From positions 1-7,477 of the forward strand of contig JAFTHD010000226.1 of NCBI GenBank assembly GCA_017457585.1: 7,477 bases of DNA, in the 5' to 3' direction. Positions 1-6,726 of this stretch are shown here, piece by piece. Numbering within the stretch: the first letter of the stretch is position 1; the number at the start of each line of letters is the position of its first letter. The translations under genes and the position numbers were made by a program. A model generated the notes under the pieces. That model made no database searches and was not told the origin of the DNA. It saw only the letters and a program-made list of their open reading frames with translations. Source of the DNA: Bacillota bacterium (GTDB lineage Bacteria; Bacillota_A; Clostridia; Peptostreptococcales; Anaerovoracaceae).

Positions 1-2
1 AA

Positions 3-1055
3 CTTCATGATGATTACAGTGAATTTAATCATGCATATGATGATTCGGAAGTTAATAAACCTGATGAGCTTGAGTACATAGAAAAAGAGGCTGCAAGGAA
101 GCGGGAGGCTGTTAAAGCGAGAGCCGAATACGAAGCTACCAAGGCGGAAGAATATGAGAAGACAAAACCTGTTAAAAAGTCAAAAAAGGGACTTGTTATA
201 GCGATCGTAATCCTTCTTCTGCTGGCGCTGGCAGGTGGAGCGTATGCTCTCTTATTCGGCGGTGATAAAAGTCAGCCGCTCGATGTAGACCTGTCAAAGA
301 CCATGACCGAACCTGATGTAACAGGATACAACGGTGAAGGTACGATAGGCGAGATAACCGTTAAATCCGATGCAGTTGATGATATTATAAGAAATCTCGA
401 GAGCGATGAGCAGAAGACCAAGGTCGCAGCGTTCTTTGAAACCGTCGAATACGATGTGGATAAATCATCGCAGCTGTCAACAGGTGATCAGGTTGTAATA
501 AGCGCCTCGTATGATTCCGATGCTGCCGAAACAGCAGGAATCACTGTGACGAACAGCAAGTCCGAATATACGGTAGGGCAGCTTCGCGAAAAGAAGGTCG
601 AAGAAGAGACTACTGAAGCCTCAGCCGTGAAAGCTCAGTGGTACAGACATATCAGCGAGGCGGAAGATGAGCTTGCCATTACCTGCCTTCTCATAGATGA
701 GGAAGGAACTTCCGTTACTCTGCCAATAGAGTTTATGTATTGCTATGCAGGAGGGCCTATGTCTGAGATGGTTGATACAAGTCAGGAACCGAATCTGACG
801 TATGGTGGCACAGGATACTATATGGAAGACGGATCAGAGGCTCCTTCCGGAACGATTACGGAGGTGGATGACAGTCATATCAAGTACTCTGTCAGACAGT
901 ACGGTGATAAATTTACAATATCGGTTAATTATTCAGTAAACAGCGACGGCTCCATAAACGTAACGTCGGCGAGCGGCGGAGAAATTGCACCGCCTACGGG
1001 AACCTATGAGGCTATAAGCAGCGGACAGGCGGCAAGTCTCGGGGGATCAAACTGA
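3..1055 (+). CDS. Single-pass membrane protein with extracellular C-terminal region, 5'-truncated by the window
   Basis: The reading frame is open from base 3 to the TGA at 1053-1055, giving 350 visible residues; the true start lies upstream. The first ATG in frame (303) is not a believable start, because a transmembrane helix is encoded before it. In order: an acidic, Glu/Lys/Ala-rich, probably helical cytoplasmic stretch (residues 1-58); a basic KKSKK stop-transfer cluster; one hydrophobic helix (about residues 63-85, bases 189-257); then an exported part (86-350). The exported part has a first module with a GYNGEGT motif (108-114), a charged linker (about 197-208), and a second, beta-rich module from about residue 209. 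The basic side faces the cytoplasm, so the topology is N-in, C-out. Similar clostridial proteins often carry an N-terminal zinc ribbon, which would be outside this window; that is recollection, not observed here. I do not recognise a specific function; a cell-surface sensory or binding role is only a guess. Confidence 0.8.
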   Translation, partial: LHDDYSEFNHAYDDSEVNKPDELEYIEKEAARKREAVKARAEYEATKAEEYEKTKPVKKSKKGLVIAIVILLLLALAGGAYALLFGGDKSQPLDVDLSKTMTEPDVTGYNGEGTIGEITVKSDAVDDIIRNLESDEQKTKVAAFFETVEYDVDKSSQLSTGDQVVISASYDSDAAETAGITVTNSKSEYTVGQLREKKVEEETTEASAVKAQWYRHISEAEDELAITCLLIDEEGTSVTLPIEFMYCYAGGPMSEMVDTSQEPNLTYGGTGYYMEDGSEAPSGTITEVDDSHIKYSVRQYGDKFTISVNYSVNSDGSINVTSASGGEIAPPTGTYEAISSGQAASLGGSN

Positions 1056-1113
1056 CAGGACTGAACTGACCCCGGGCGGACAGTCAGGTTGTATATATGA
1101 TATTTAGATACTA

Positions 1114-1146
1114 AGCGGCAGATTGGGGACACCACCTTCTGTCGCT
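1114..1146 (+). promoter_or_regulatory. 9-bp stem-loop / inverted repeat in the thiC leader
   Basis: AGCGGCAGA (1114-1122) can pair with TCTGTCGCT (1138-1146) over nine consecutive positions, with one G-U wobble if it acts as RNA. The 15-base loop contains GGGG and ACCACC. It ends 27 bases before the Shine-Dalgarno of the ThiC gene. It has no T-run after it, so it is not an intrinsic terminator. It lacks the CTGAGA and GATAATACC-type conserved elements of a TPP riboswitch. It could be a small structured leader, or, as DNA, a repressor operator overlapping the candidate promoter at 1123-1151; these two readings exclude each other in part. Confidence 0.35.
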
Positions 1147-1151
1147 ATATA
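1123..1151 (+). promoter_or_regulatory. Candidate sigma-A promoter of the ThiC gene
   Basis: TTGGGG (1123-1128) is followed after 17 bases by TATATA (1146-1151), a spacing fit for a vegetative promoter. The -10 is good; the -35 matches only TTG of TTGACA. Transcription would start near 1158, leaving about a 30-base leader that excludes any upstream riboswitch. Weak evidence, from consensus matching by eye only. Confidence 0.25.
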
Positions 1152-1187
1152 AAACGTTTGTGTATTAAACATTAAAGGAGGAAGACG

Positions 1188-2495
1188 ATGAATTACACCA
1201 CACAGATGAATGCGGCACGCATAGGCGTCATAACCGAACAGATGGAAATTGTAGCGGCTAAGGAGAAGATGCCCGTAGAGGAACTCAGACAACTGGTGGC
1301 AGAAGGAAAGGTAGCCATTCCTGCCAACAAACATCACAAGTCTCTAAATCCGGAAGGCATCGGCTCTATGCTGAGAACCAAGATCAATGTGAATCTTGGC
1401 GTGTCCAGAGACTGTAAAGATTATGACGTGGAAATGCAAAAGGTTATGAGCGCAGTTACCCTCGGTGCAGAGGCGATAATGGATCTTTCGAGCCACGGAG
1501 ACACTCAGCCGTTCAGGAGGAAGCTGACGGACGAGTGCCCTGCCATGATAGGCACTGTGCCTGTTTATGACAGCGTAATCCACTACCAGAGGGATCTCTC
1601 TGAGCTCACAGCCAGGGACTTCATAGATGTGGTAAAACTTCATGCAGAGGATGGCGTAGACTTCGTGACGCTCCACTGCGGAATAACGAGAAAAACCATA
1701 GAACAGATAAAAAAGCACAAGAGAAAGATGAACATTGTAAGCCGTGGAGGTTCACTCGTGTTTGCCTGGATGTCCATGACAGGGGAAGAGAATCCGTTCT
1801 ACGAATATTATGATGAGATTCTCGACATCTGCGAGGAACATGATGTAACGATTTCACTCGGAGATGCATGCAGACCGGGCTGCCTTGCAGACGCAACGGA
1901 TGTTTGCCAGATAGAGGAGCTGGTTCGCTTGGGCGAGCTAACCAAGAGAGCATGGGAACACAATGTTCAGGTTATGGTCGAGGGACCGGGACACGTGCCT
2001 CTCAACCAGGTGGCTGCGAACATGCAGGTGCAGCAGACGATATGCATGGGAGCTCCTTTCTACGTTCTGGGTCCGATTGTAACCGACATAGCGCCCGGGT
2101 ATGATCATATAACATCAGCCATAGGAGGAGCCGTTGCGGCAATGAGCGGAGCCGCATTCCTGTGTTACGTCACTCCGGCGGAGCATCTGGCACTGCCTAA
2201 TGTTAATGATGTTAAGCAGGGAATCATCGCATCCAAAATTGCAGCTCACGCAGCTGATATAGCGAAGGGAGTAAAGGGTGCGCGAGACATCGATGACAGG
2301 ATGGCGGATGCAAGGCGTGTTCTCGATTGGGATGCACAGTTTGAGTGTGCACTTGATCCCGAAACGGCAAAGGCGATAAGAGATGACAGGCTTCCGGAAG
2401 ATGATCATGCGGATACCTGCAGCATGTGCGGCAAGTTCTGTGCAGTGAGAAGCATGAACAAAGCTTTGGAAGGCGAACACATAGACATTCTTTAG
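1188..2495 (+). CDS. thiC: Phosphomethylpyrimidine synthase ThiC (short clostridial form)
   Basis: ThiC is a radical-SAM enzyme of the cytoplasm that rearranges 5-aminoimidazole ribotide into HMP phosphate, the pyrimidine half of thiamine. The 435 residues lack the extra N-terminal domain of the roughly 630-residue enterobacterial enzyme, as is usual in the clostridial branch. Visible family motifs: DLSSHGD (99-105), GTVPVYD (122-128), LHCGITR (162-168), SRGGS (185-189), GDACRPGC (225-232), VEGPGHVP (264-271), then a conserved PFYVLGP...[15 protein letters not shown] stretch. Near the C-terminus is the iron-sulfur cluster motif CSMCGKFC (Cys 411, 414, 418). Its C-x2-C-x3-C spacing is one residue shorter than the C-x2-C-x4-C of E. 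coli-type ThiC; I recall this shorter form as normal in clostridial ThiC. The ATG at 1188 follows a very strong AAAGGAGG (1174-1181). No other thi gene is in the window and no TPP riboswitch is visible. A ThiC paralogue such as BzaF (hydroxybenzimidazole synthase) is the main alternative. Confidence 0.93.
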   Translation: MNYTTQMNAARIGVITEQMEIVAAKEKMPVEELRQLVAEGKVAIPANKHHKSLNPEGIGSMLRTKINVNLGVSRDCKDYDVEMQKVMSAVTLGAEAIMDLSSHGDTQPFRRKLTDECPAMIGTVPVYDSVIHYQRDLSELTARDFIDVVKLHAEDGVDFVTLHCGITRKTIEQIKKHKRKMNIVSRGGSLVFAWMSMTGEENPFYEYYDEILDICEEHDVTISLGDACRPGCLADATDVCQIEELVRLGELTKRAWEHNVQVMVEGPGHVPLNQVAANMQVQQTICMGAPFYVLGPIVTDIAPGYDHITSAIGGAVAAMSGAAFLCYVTPAEHLALPNVNDVKQGIIASKIAAHAADIAKGVKGARDIDDRMADARRVLDWDAQFECALDPETAKAIRDDRLPEDDHADTCSMCGKFCAVRSMNKALEGEHIDIL

Positions 2496-2502
2496 AAGGT
2501 GG
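2496..2502 (+). promoter_or_regulatory. Ribosome binding site that favours a TTG start
   Basis: AAGGTGG lies directly after the ThiC stop codon (2493-2495) and five bases before TTG at 2508. The in-frame GTG at 2499 lies inside this element, so it would have essentially no spacer. The site therefore favours TTG 2508 as the start of the next gene, translated in close coupling with ThiC. Confidence 0.5.
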
Positions 2503-2507
2503 CCAAA

Positions 2508-3710
2508 TTGAAAACACTCATTGAACTTCATGATGAGAGGGCAATAGAAAATGTTATTGGGCCGGAGACATTCCGGCCTGAGACCGTAGTATATCTGTGC
2601 ACCCACGAGCTTTCGTCGGATAAAGTGAGGCAGGAAAAACTCCGGGAGTTTTTTGCAGGCAGAGGGCTGAAAGCTAAGATCAAGTTCATAGATTGCAGCA
2701 TGTACAAATCCGATAAAATCTATTCACAGCTTCATGAAATCGCAGCAACCCATGAGGACTGTGCCGTAGATGTGACGGGTGGAACCGATGCGGAACTCTT
2801 TGCGGCAGGTATGTTCTGTCGTGAGACGGGGACACCGGCATTTACATATTCGAGAAAGAAAAACAGATTTTACAATATTGCAGGAGCTGATTTTGCGGAG
2901 GAGATGCGATGCAGTCTCAAATATCACGTGGCTGACTTTTTCCTTATGGCAGGCGGCAAAATGCGTGAAGGAAGAGTTGACAACAGGATTCTCGCAGACT
3001 ATATGAGATTCTTTGATCCATTCTTTGAACTGTTTCTCAGGCACAGGAGGAGATGGCCGCAGAAGATCACTTTCATGCAGAGAATTTCACGTGCAGACAG
3101 CGATGGAAGGCACAGCCTTAAAGTGGAAGGCGCCTACTATCAGAAAGGTGAGCACGGAGGCAAAATAAAGGCGGACGAAAATTTTCTGTCGGACTTTGAG
3201 AAGCTTGGATTTATAAAGGAACTTACGATAAGGCATGAAGAGAGTGTAAGTTTCACGTTCAGGGATGAATGGACGAGAAGCTGGCTTCGCGATGTTGGAA
3301 GCGTGCTGGAACTGTACATGTATAAAATTTGCATCGAGTCATCTATATTCGATGATGTTGTAAGCTCGGCGGTAGTAGACTGGGACGGCAGTGTTGGACA
3401 TGACAGCGTGAGCAACGAGATAGACGTTGTGGCCTCAAGGGGGATAACACCTGTATTTATCAGCTGCAAGGCTTGTGAAGTCGGAACATATGCCCTGAAT
3501 GAACTTGCCATTCTTCGCGACAGGTTCGGGGGAAAGGGCGCAAAGGCAGTTATCGTTACGACTGAAAATTGCAATGCGGCGACGAGACATAGAGCTGCTC
3601 AGCTGGGAATAGCGGTGATCGATATCGAGGAGCTTGAAAGCGGTGAAGCTGCTGCAAGAATAAAAACAATAATGAAAGTTAATGAGAGGAACAGTTATGA
3701 AGAGACTTAA
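2508..3710 (+). CDS. DUF1887 / Card1-like protein: CARF-type domain plus PD-(D/E)xK nuclease domain
   Basis: This 400-residue protein has the layout of the DUF1887 (Card1/Can2-like) family. The N-terminal Rossmann-type domain (about 1-130) carries DVTGGT (88-93), the ligand-loop signature of CARF domains. The middle (about 130-255) resembles a winged-helix linker, including FLSDFEKLGF. The C-terminal nuclease domain has a helix with GSVLELY (Glu268), then NEIDVV (Asp306) and VFISCKA (Ser319-Cys-Lys321), matching the E / D-(E)xK core of PD-(D/E)xK nucleases. The usual Glu of ExK is Ser here; I recall this SCK form in other Firmicutes members. Characterised Card1 binds cyclic tetra-adenylate and cuts single-stranded DNA and RNA in type III CRISPR immunity. 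No cas gene is nearby, so the signal here is unknown. The TTG start gives the family-typical opening MKTLIE; GTG at 2499 would add three residues. It is closely coupled to the ThiC gene and overlaps the next gene by 14 bases. Confidence 0.85.
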   Translation: MKTLIELHDERAIENVIGPETFRPETVVYLCTHELSSDKVRQEKLREFFAGRGLKAKIKFIDCSMYKSDKIYSQLHEIAATHEDCAVDVTGGTDAELFAAGMFCRETGTPAFTYSRKKNRFYNIAGADFAEEMRCSLKYHVADFFLMAGGKMREGRVDNRILADYMRFFDPFFELFLRHRRRWPQKITFMQRISRADSDGRHSLKVEGAYYQKGEHGGKIKADENFLSDFEKLGFIKELTIRHEESVSFTFRDEWTRSWLRDVGSVLELYMYKICIESSIFDDVVSSAVVDWDGSVGHDSVSNEIDVVASRGITPVFISCKACEVGTYALNELAILRDRFGGKGAKAVIVTTENCNAATRHRAAQLGIAVIDIEELESGEAAARIKTIMKVNERNSYEET

Positions 3711-4245
3711 ACTACTTCTTGCGATAATGATGATCGGAATGATCACAATGTTTATGGCATCATGCGGAACAAAGGATGCAGATAGTTCCGATGGAACTGA
3801 TGCTGCAGCGCAGACGGAGGCGCAGACTGAGCAGGATGAATCAGTGCAGGAGGAGTCAGATCCTTTTGAAGGGAGCAGTGAAGCGGACAATGGCAGCAAT
3901 GCCGAGGTTGATAAGTTCATAGGCAACTGGGAGGATCAGACAGGTAGCAGTGCACAGCTGTCAATTTATCAGGCAAGAAATTCATATTATGCAGACATCG
4001 TGTGGAATGACGGTCAGGATCTTGATGACTCATGGACTATGGAGTGCACATACAATGAGAGTACGGGTGAGCTTGACTACAGCAATTGTATAAGAACCAC
4101 CAATGTCTCCGATGATCAGGGAAATGTAGACGGTGAAGAAGTATATACAGATGGAACGGGGAGTTTCTCATATGAGAACGGAACTGTACTCTGGTATGAT
4201 GACAAGGAGCAGGCAGGAGAAGGCTGCGAGTTCGTGCTTAATTAA
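3697..4245 (+). CDS. Secreted lipoprotein of unknown function, lipocalin-like C-terminal part
   Basis: The 182-residue product starts with a short basic segment (KRLK), a hydrophobic stretch and a lipobox MASC with Cys23 as the lipidation site, so it should be anchored to the outer face of the cytoplasmic membrane. A low-complexity acidic linker rich in Ser, Asp, Glu, Gln and Thr (about 27-72, with repeated AQTE units) tethers a compact domain (about 73-182). That domain begins FIGNWED and alternates aromatic and polar residues as in small beta-barrels, ending in a WYDD...F pattern; this suggests a lipocalin-like fold, by inference only. The start at 3697 is preferred over the in-frame ATG at 3682: GAGAGGA (3684-3690) sits seven bases before it, and the signal peptide then begins normally. 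The start overlaps the end of the nuclease gene by 14 bases, so the two are probably translated from one message. No specific function is recognisable. Confidence 0.8.
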   Translation: MKRLKLLLAIMMIGMITMFMASCGTKDADSSDGTDAAAQTEAQTEQDESVQEESDPFEGSSEADNGSNAEVDKFIGNWEDQTGSSAQLSIYQARNSYYADIVWNDGQDLDDSWTMECTYNESTGELDYSNCIRTTNVSDDQGNVDGEEVYTDGTGSFSYENGTVLWYDDKEQAGEGCEFVLN

Positions 4246-4247
4246 GA

Positions 4248-5606
4248 ATGAAACATAGACATAATATAAATATGCTTGAGGGGAGTATTGCAGATAAAGT
4301 TTTGCTCTTCGCCATCCCTCTGGCAGTGACGGGAATCCTTCAGCAGCTTTTTAACGCGGCAGATGTGGCGGTTGTAGGGCAGTTCGCAGGCAAGGACGCT
4401 ATGGCCGCTGTCGGAAGCAACAGCCCTATTATAGGACTTCTCGTCAATCTTTTTATAGGTATAGGGATGGGTGCCAACGTTGTGGCATCAAATTACACGG
4501 GACAAAAGAACAGAAGGGGAATATCGCACTGCGTTCATACGGCAGTGCTTTTCGCCCTATTGGCAGGCGTATTCGTAACCCTTGTTGGAGAGATTTGCGC
4601 AGGCCCGATTCTAAGATTAATGGGAGTTCCCGAAAACATATTCGATATGGCTCTTGCCTATTTAAGGATATATCTTCTGGGAATGCCTGTGATTTTTCTG
4701 TACAACTTTGAATCTGCACTTTTCAGAAGCCAGGGAGATACGAGAACACCGCTCATTTGCCTTATCATTTCGGGAAGCATCAATGTAGCGCTGAATATTT
4801 TCTTCGTTGTGATCGTTGGCATGGCAGCCGGTGGTGTGGCACTTGCAACCGTAATAGCAAACCTTGTAAGTTCCGGGCTTCTGTTCATAATGCTGACGAA
4901 AAGGCAGGATCATATAAGGCTTTATCCCAACATGCTTAAGATCCATGGCCGTGAACTGAAGCTTATGATGAGAATCGGAGTTCCGGCAGGCGTTCAGGGG
5001 ATGGTGTTTTCCCTTTCCAATATCCTGATTCAGTCCTCCATAAACAGTCTTGGCTCTGACGTGATCGCTGCATCATCGGCAGCATTTAATATCGAGATAT
5101 TCTGCTTTTTCATTTTAAGTGCTTTCGGTCAGACAGCAACTACGTTCATAGGACAAAACTATGGTGCAGGCAATTTGCCGAGATGCCGTAAAATATTCAA
5201 GGTGACGCTTGGAATCGATATGATTGCAACGAGTCTCATGGCAATTCTTATACTCGTATTCGCTTCGAATCTCCTTGGAATCTTTAACGGAGATCCTGAC
5301 ATTATCGCCATTGGGGTGGTGAGAATAAGGATGATCGTAACATTTGAAGTCATTAACGTTATCATGGAGTGCGCGTCCGGAGCAATGAGAGGATACGGAT
5401 TCTCGCTCGTACCGGCACTAATAACGCTAATCGGTGTTTGCGGAACGAGGATATTCTGGGTGTTCTGTGTATTTTCAAAATACAGCACCTTTGCCGCACT
5501 TATGATGGTATATCCCGCAAGTTGGGTGGTTACATGCATTAGCCTTTTGGCATGCTATATGATTTTTATAAGAAAGCTTGCCCTGCGCGAGGGCAGCCTG
5601 GTATGA
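4248..5606 (+). CDS. MATE-family efflux transporter
   Basis: This 452-residue integral membrane protein belongs to the multidrug and toxic compound extrusion family, which exports cationic drugs or metabolites in exchange for sodium ions or protons. It has two homologous halves of about six helices each. The opening MLEGSIADKVLLFAIPLAV...QQLFNAADVAVVG is the family's typical first helix; ASNYTGQ (80-86) and GQNYGAGN (302-309) are the equivalent loops of the two halves, and FRSQGDTRTP (159-168) is another family signature. The length is normal. The ATG lies two bases after the lipoprotein stop codon and has no Shine-Dalgarno, so translation probably depends on reinitiation from the lipoprotein. 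An in-frame ATG at 4272 is also without one. The substrate cannot be predicted. Its 3' end overlaps an ATG in ATGA form at 5603, a coupling signal to what is now only a gene remnant. Confidence 0.92.
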   Translation: MKHRHNINMLEGSIADKVLLFAIPLAVTGILQQLFNAADVAVVGQFAGKDAMAAVGSNSPIIGLLVNLFIGIGMGANVVASNYTGQKNRRGISHCVHTAVLFALLAGVFVTLVGEICAGPILRLMGVPENIFDMALAYLRIYLLGMPVIFLYNFESALFRSQGDTRTPLICLIISGSINVALNIFFVVIVGMAAGGVALATVIANLVSSGLLFIMLTKRQDHIRLYPNMLKIHGRELKLMMRIGVPAGVQGMVFSLSNILIQSSINSLGSDVIAASSAAFNIEIFCFFILSAFGQTATTFIGQNYGAGNLPRCRKIFKVTLGIDMIATSLMAILILVFASNLLGIFNGDPDIIAIGVVRIRMIVTFEVINVIMECASGAMRGYGFSLVPALITLIGVCGTRIFWVFCVFSKYSTFAALMMVYPASWVVTCISLLACYMIFIRKLALREGSLV

Positions 5607-5679
5607 GTAGATTTCCTGCGATTTTGAAGATAAAGAGGATCTGATTGATGAACTGAGGCAAGCCCTTGGAGTGCGCTGA
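5603..5679 (+). pseudogene. Possible remnant of a deleted gene (start and tail joined out of frame)
   Basis: An ATG overlapping the MATE stop (ATGA, 5603-5606) opens a 13-codon frame that ends at 5642-5644. In another frame, a start-less open stretch from 5611 to the TGA at 5677-5679 encodes a natural-looking hydrophilic tail, with CDFEDKEDLIDELRQALGVR at its end. Together they look like the first and last codons of a gene whose body was lost. The stretch is short and could be chance; I cannot name the parent family. Confidence 0.3.
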
Positions 5680-5717
5680 TTTTCATTGAGGTTTTATAAA
5701 GTATTCAAACGATTGTC

Positions 5718-6641
5718 ATGATTATTTTTTCTGTTTTACTATCGATAATATGTGGCGTGTGCATGGCGTTTCAGAGTCCTACCAATGCGACGCTTTCAGG
5801 GTACATCGGGAATTTTGCCGCCTCTACAGTGTCTTTTGGCGGAGGTGTGCTGCTGCTCATCATAGCAGCGCTTACCGTGGGCGATGGCAACCTTCTGATG
5901 GCGACTCATGCCGAGCCGTGGCAGCTCATCGGCGGCCTTTATGGGGCATACGGTGTTCTGATCATTACCTTTGCGGCACCGGTACTGGGCATTGCGCTTA
6001 CCCTTACCATCACTATGCTGGGTCAGATTGTCATGGGGACAATGGTAGATACCTTCGGATGGTTTGCGGTCGAACCGTCACCCCTGAGTCTGCTAAGGAT
6101 AGTAGGGGCAGCGTTCGTTGCAGCAGGCATCGTCCTCGTATACGTGGGAAAGAAGAAGCAGGCAGACAGCGGCAGCAGAACGTCAAACTGGCTTATCTTA
6201 AGCGTGCTGACGTTCATTGCAGGCATTGCCGGAGCAGCACAGGCACCTACGAATACTTCTCTGTCCTTGTATACGGGCAAGGTGGAGGCAAGCCTCATAT
6301 CTTTTTTAGGCGGGTTCATAATATTGTTCTTCGTTACCCTCATAAAGGGTCGTGGTCGTTTCCCGAGAATTCCGAGAGCAGACATCAAGCCGTGGATGGT
6401 CATAGGAGGAGCGTACGGCGCATTCGTAGTATTCGCGATGACAGTTGCGACGCCGTACATAGGCGTGGCTCTGGTTATGGCATCTTCCATGCTGGGACAG
6501 CTTACAAGTGCCATCGTAATCGACAGCAAGGGACTCTTAAGGGCCAACAAGATAGGAATGAACAGGGAAAGGTACCTGGGCGTTATAGCCATTGGCGCAG
6601 GTGTAATCCTTGTAACGATGGCGAGACTTGGTATAATGTGA
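5718..6641 (+). CDS. DMT-family transporter with two YdcZ/DUF606 repeats
   Basis: The 307-residue membrane protein consists of two homologous halves, each about 145 residues with four to five helices, joined by a short charged linker (about 144-157, GKKKQ...). The duplication is plain: QSPTN (19-23) repeats as QAPTN (175-179), PWQLIGGLYGA (67-77) as PWMVIGGAYGA (225-235), and each is followed by an LGQ motif in a helix. This matches the YdcZ (PF04657, formerly DUF606) branch of the drug/metabolite transporter superfamily, where single-domain pairs and fused forms are both known. Substrates are largely unknown. The chosen ATG keeps the first helix whole. No Shine-Dalgarno is within range; GAGG at 5688-5691 is too far. 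The next in-frame ATG (codon 16) would cut into the first helix. A 306-codon frame overlapping the gene is a Cys/Arg/His-rich shadow. The neighbour before it is the remnant, then the MATE gene, so the two carriers may share a transcript. Confidence 0.9.
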   Translation: MIIFSVLLSIICGVCMAFQSPTNATLSGYIGNFAASTVSFGGGVLLLIIAALTVGDGNLLMATHAEPWQLIGGLYGAYGVLIITFAAPVLGIALTLTITMLGQIVMGTMVDTFGWFAVEPSPLSLLRIVGAAFVAAGIVLVYVGKKKQADSGSRTSNWLILSVLTFIAGIAGAAQAPTNTSLSLYTGKVEASLISFLGGFIILFFVTLIKGRGRFPRIPRADIKPWMVIGGAYGAFVVFAMTVATPYIGVALVMASSMLGQLTSAIVIDSKGLLRANKIGMNRERYLGVIAIGAGVILVTMARLGIM

Positions 6642-6669
6642 TAGAGACCGAGATTGAACAGGTACAGTG

Positions 6670-6682
6670 ATTGAATATCAAT
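6670..6682. repeat. 13-base interrupted palindrome between transporter and hydrolase genes
   Basis: ATTGA-ATA-TCAAT is a perfect 5-bp inverted repeat with a three-base centre in the 85-base gap after the DMT transporter. It is AT-rich and symmetrical like a small operator half-site pair, but short enough to occur by chance. No clear promoter surrounds it. Confidence 0.25.
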
Positions 6683-6690
6683 GTATATGG

Positions 6691-6723
6691 AAAGGAGTGC
6701 CGGGCGGATTATCCGGCAGGGAG
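6691..6723 (+). promoter_or_regulatory. Hairpin-spaced ribosome binding region of the hydrolase gene
   Basis: A strong AAAGGAG (6691-6697) lies 29 bases before the ATG at 6727, too far for normal use. Directly after it, TGCCGG (6698-6703) and CCGGCA (6713-6718) form a perfect 6-bp stem with a nine-base loop. Folding this stem out leaves eight bases between the Shine-Dalgarno and ATG, which is ideal. A second, weaker AGGGAG (6718-6723) is only three bases from the ATG and overlaps the stem by one base. An in-frame GTG at 6697 is an alternative start but would have no spacer. Confidence 0.4.
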
Positions 6724-6726
6724 CCT

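Noticed and set aside
303..1055. The first gene starting at ATG 303.
   Set aside because: The frame stays open to the window edge upstream and encodes a transmembrane helix and a charged cytoplasmic region, and there is no Shine-Dalgarno before 303.
1066..1087. CTGAC...GTCAG dyad after the first gene as a terminator.
   Set aside because: Only five pairs, a 12-base loop and no T-tract; termination there is not supported.
2472..2495. Unusual C-x2-C-x3-C cluster spacing in ThiC (coded just upstream, at about 2418-2441) as a defect.
   Set aside because: It is shorter than the E. coli form, but I recall the same CGKxC pattern in clostridial ThiC proteins, so it is probably normal for this branch.
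5579..5595. TGCCCT-GCGCG-AGGGCA hairpin at the end of the MATE gene as a terminator.
   Set aside because: The stem is only six base pairs, lies inside the coding region and has no T-run after it.
6023..6592. A 189-codon antisense frame inside the transporter gene.
   Set aside because: It mirrors the hydrophobic codons of the sense gene and has no independent start signal or family likeness.
5750..6670. A 306-codon open frame overlapping nearly the whole DMT transporter gene on the same strand.
   Set aside because: Its product is rich in Cys, Arg and His with no domain sense, while the other frame encodes a textbook two-repeat membrane transporter. It is a shadow frame.
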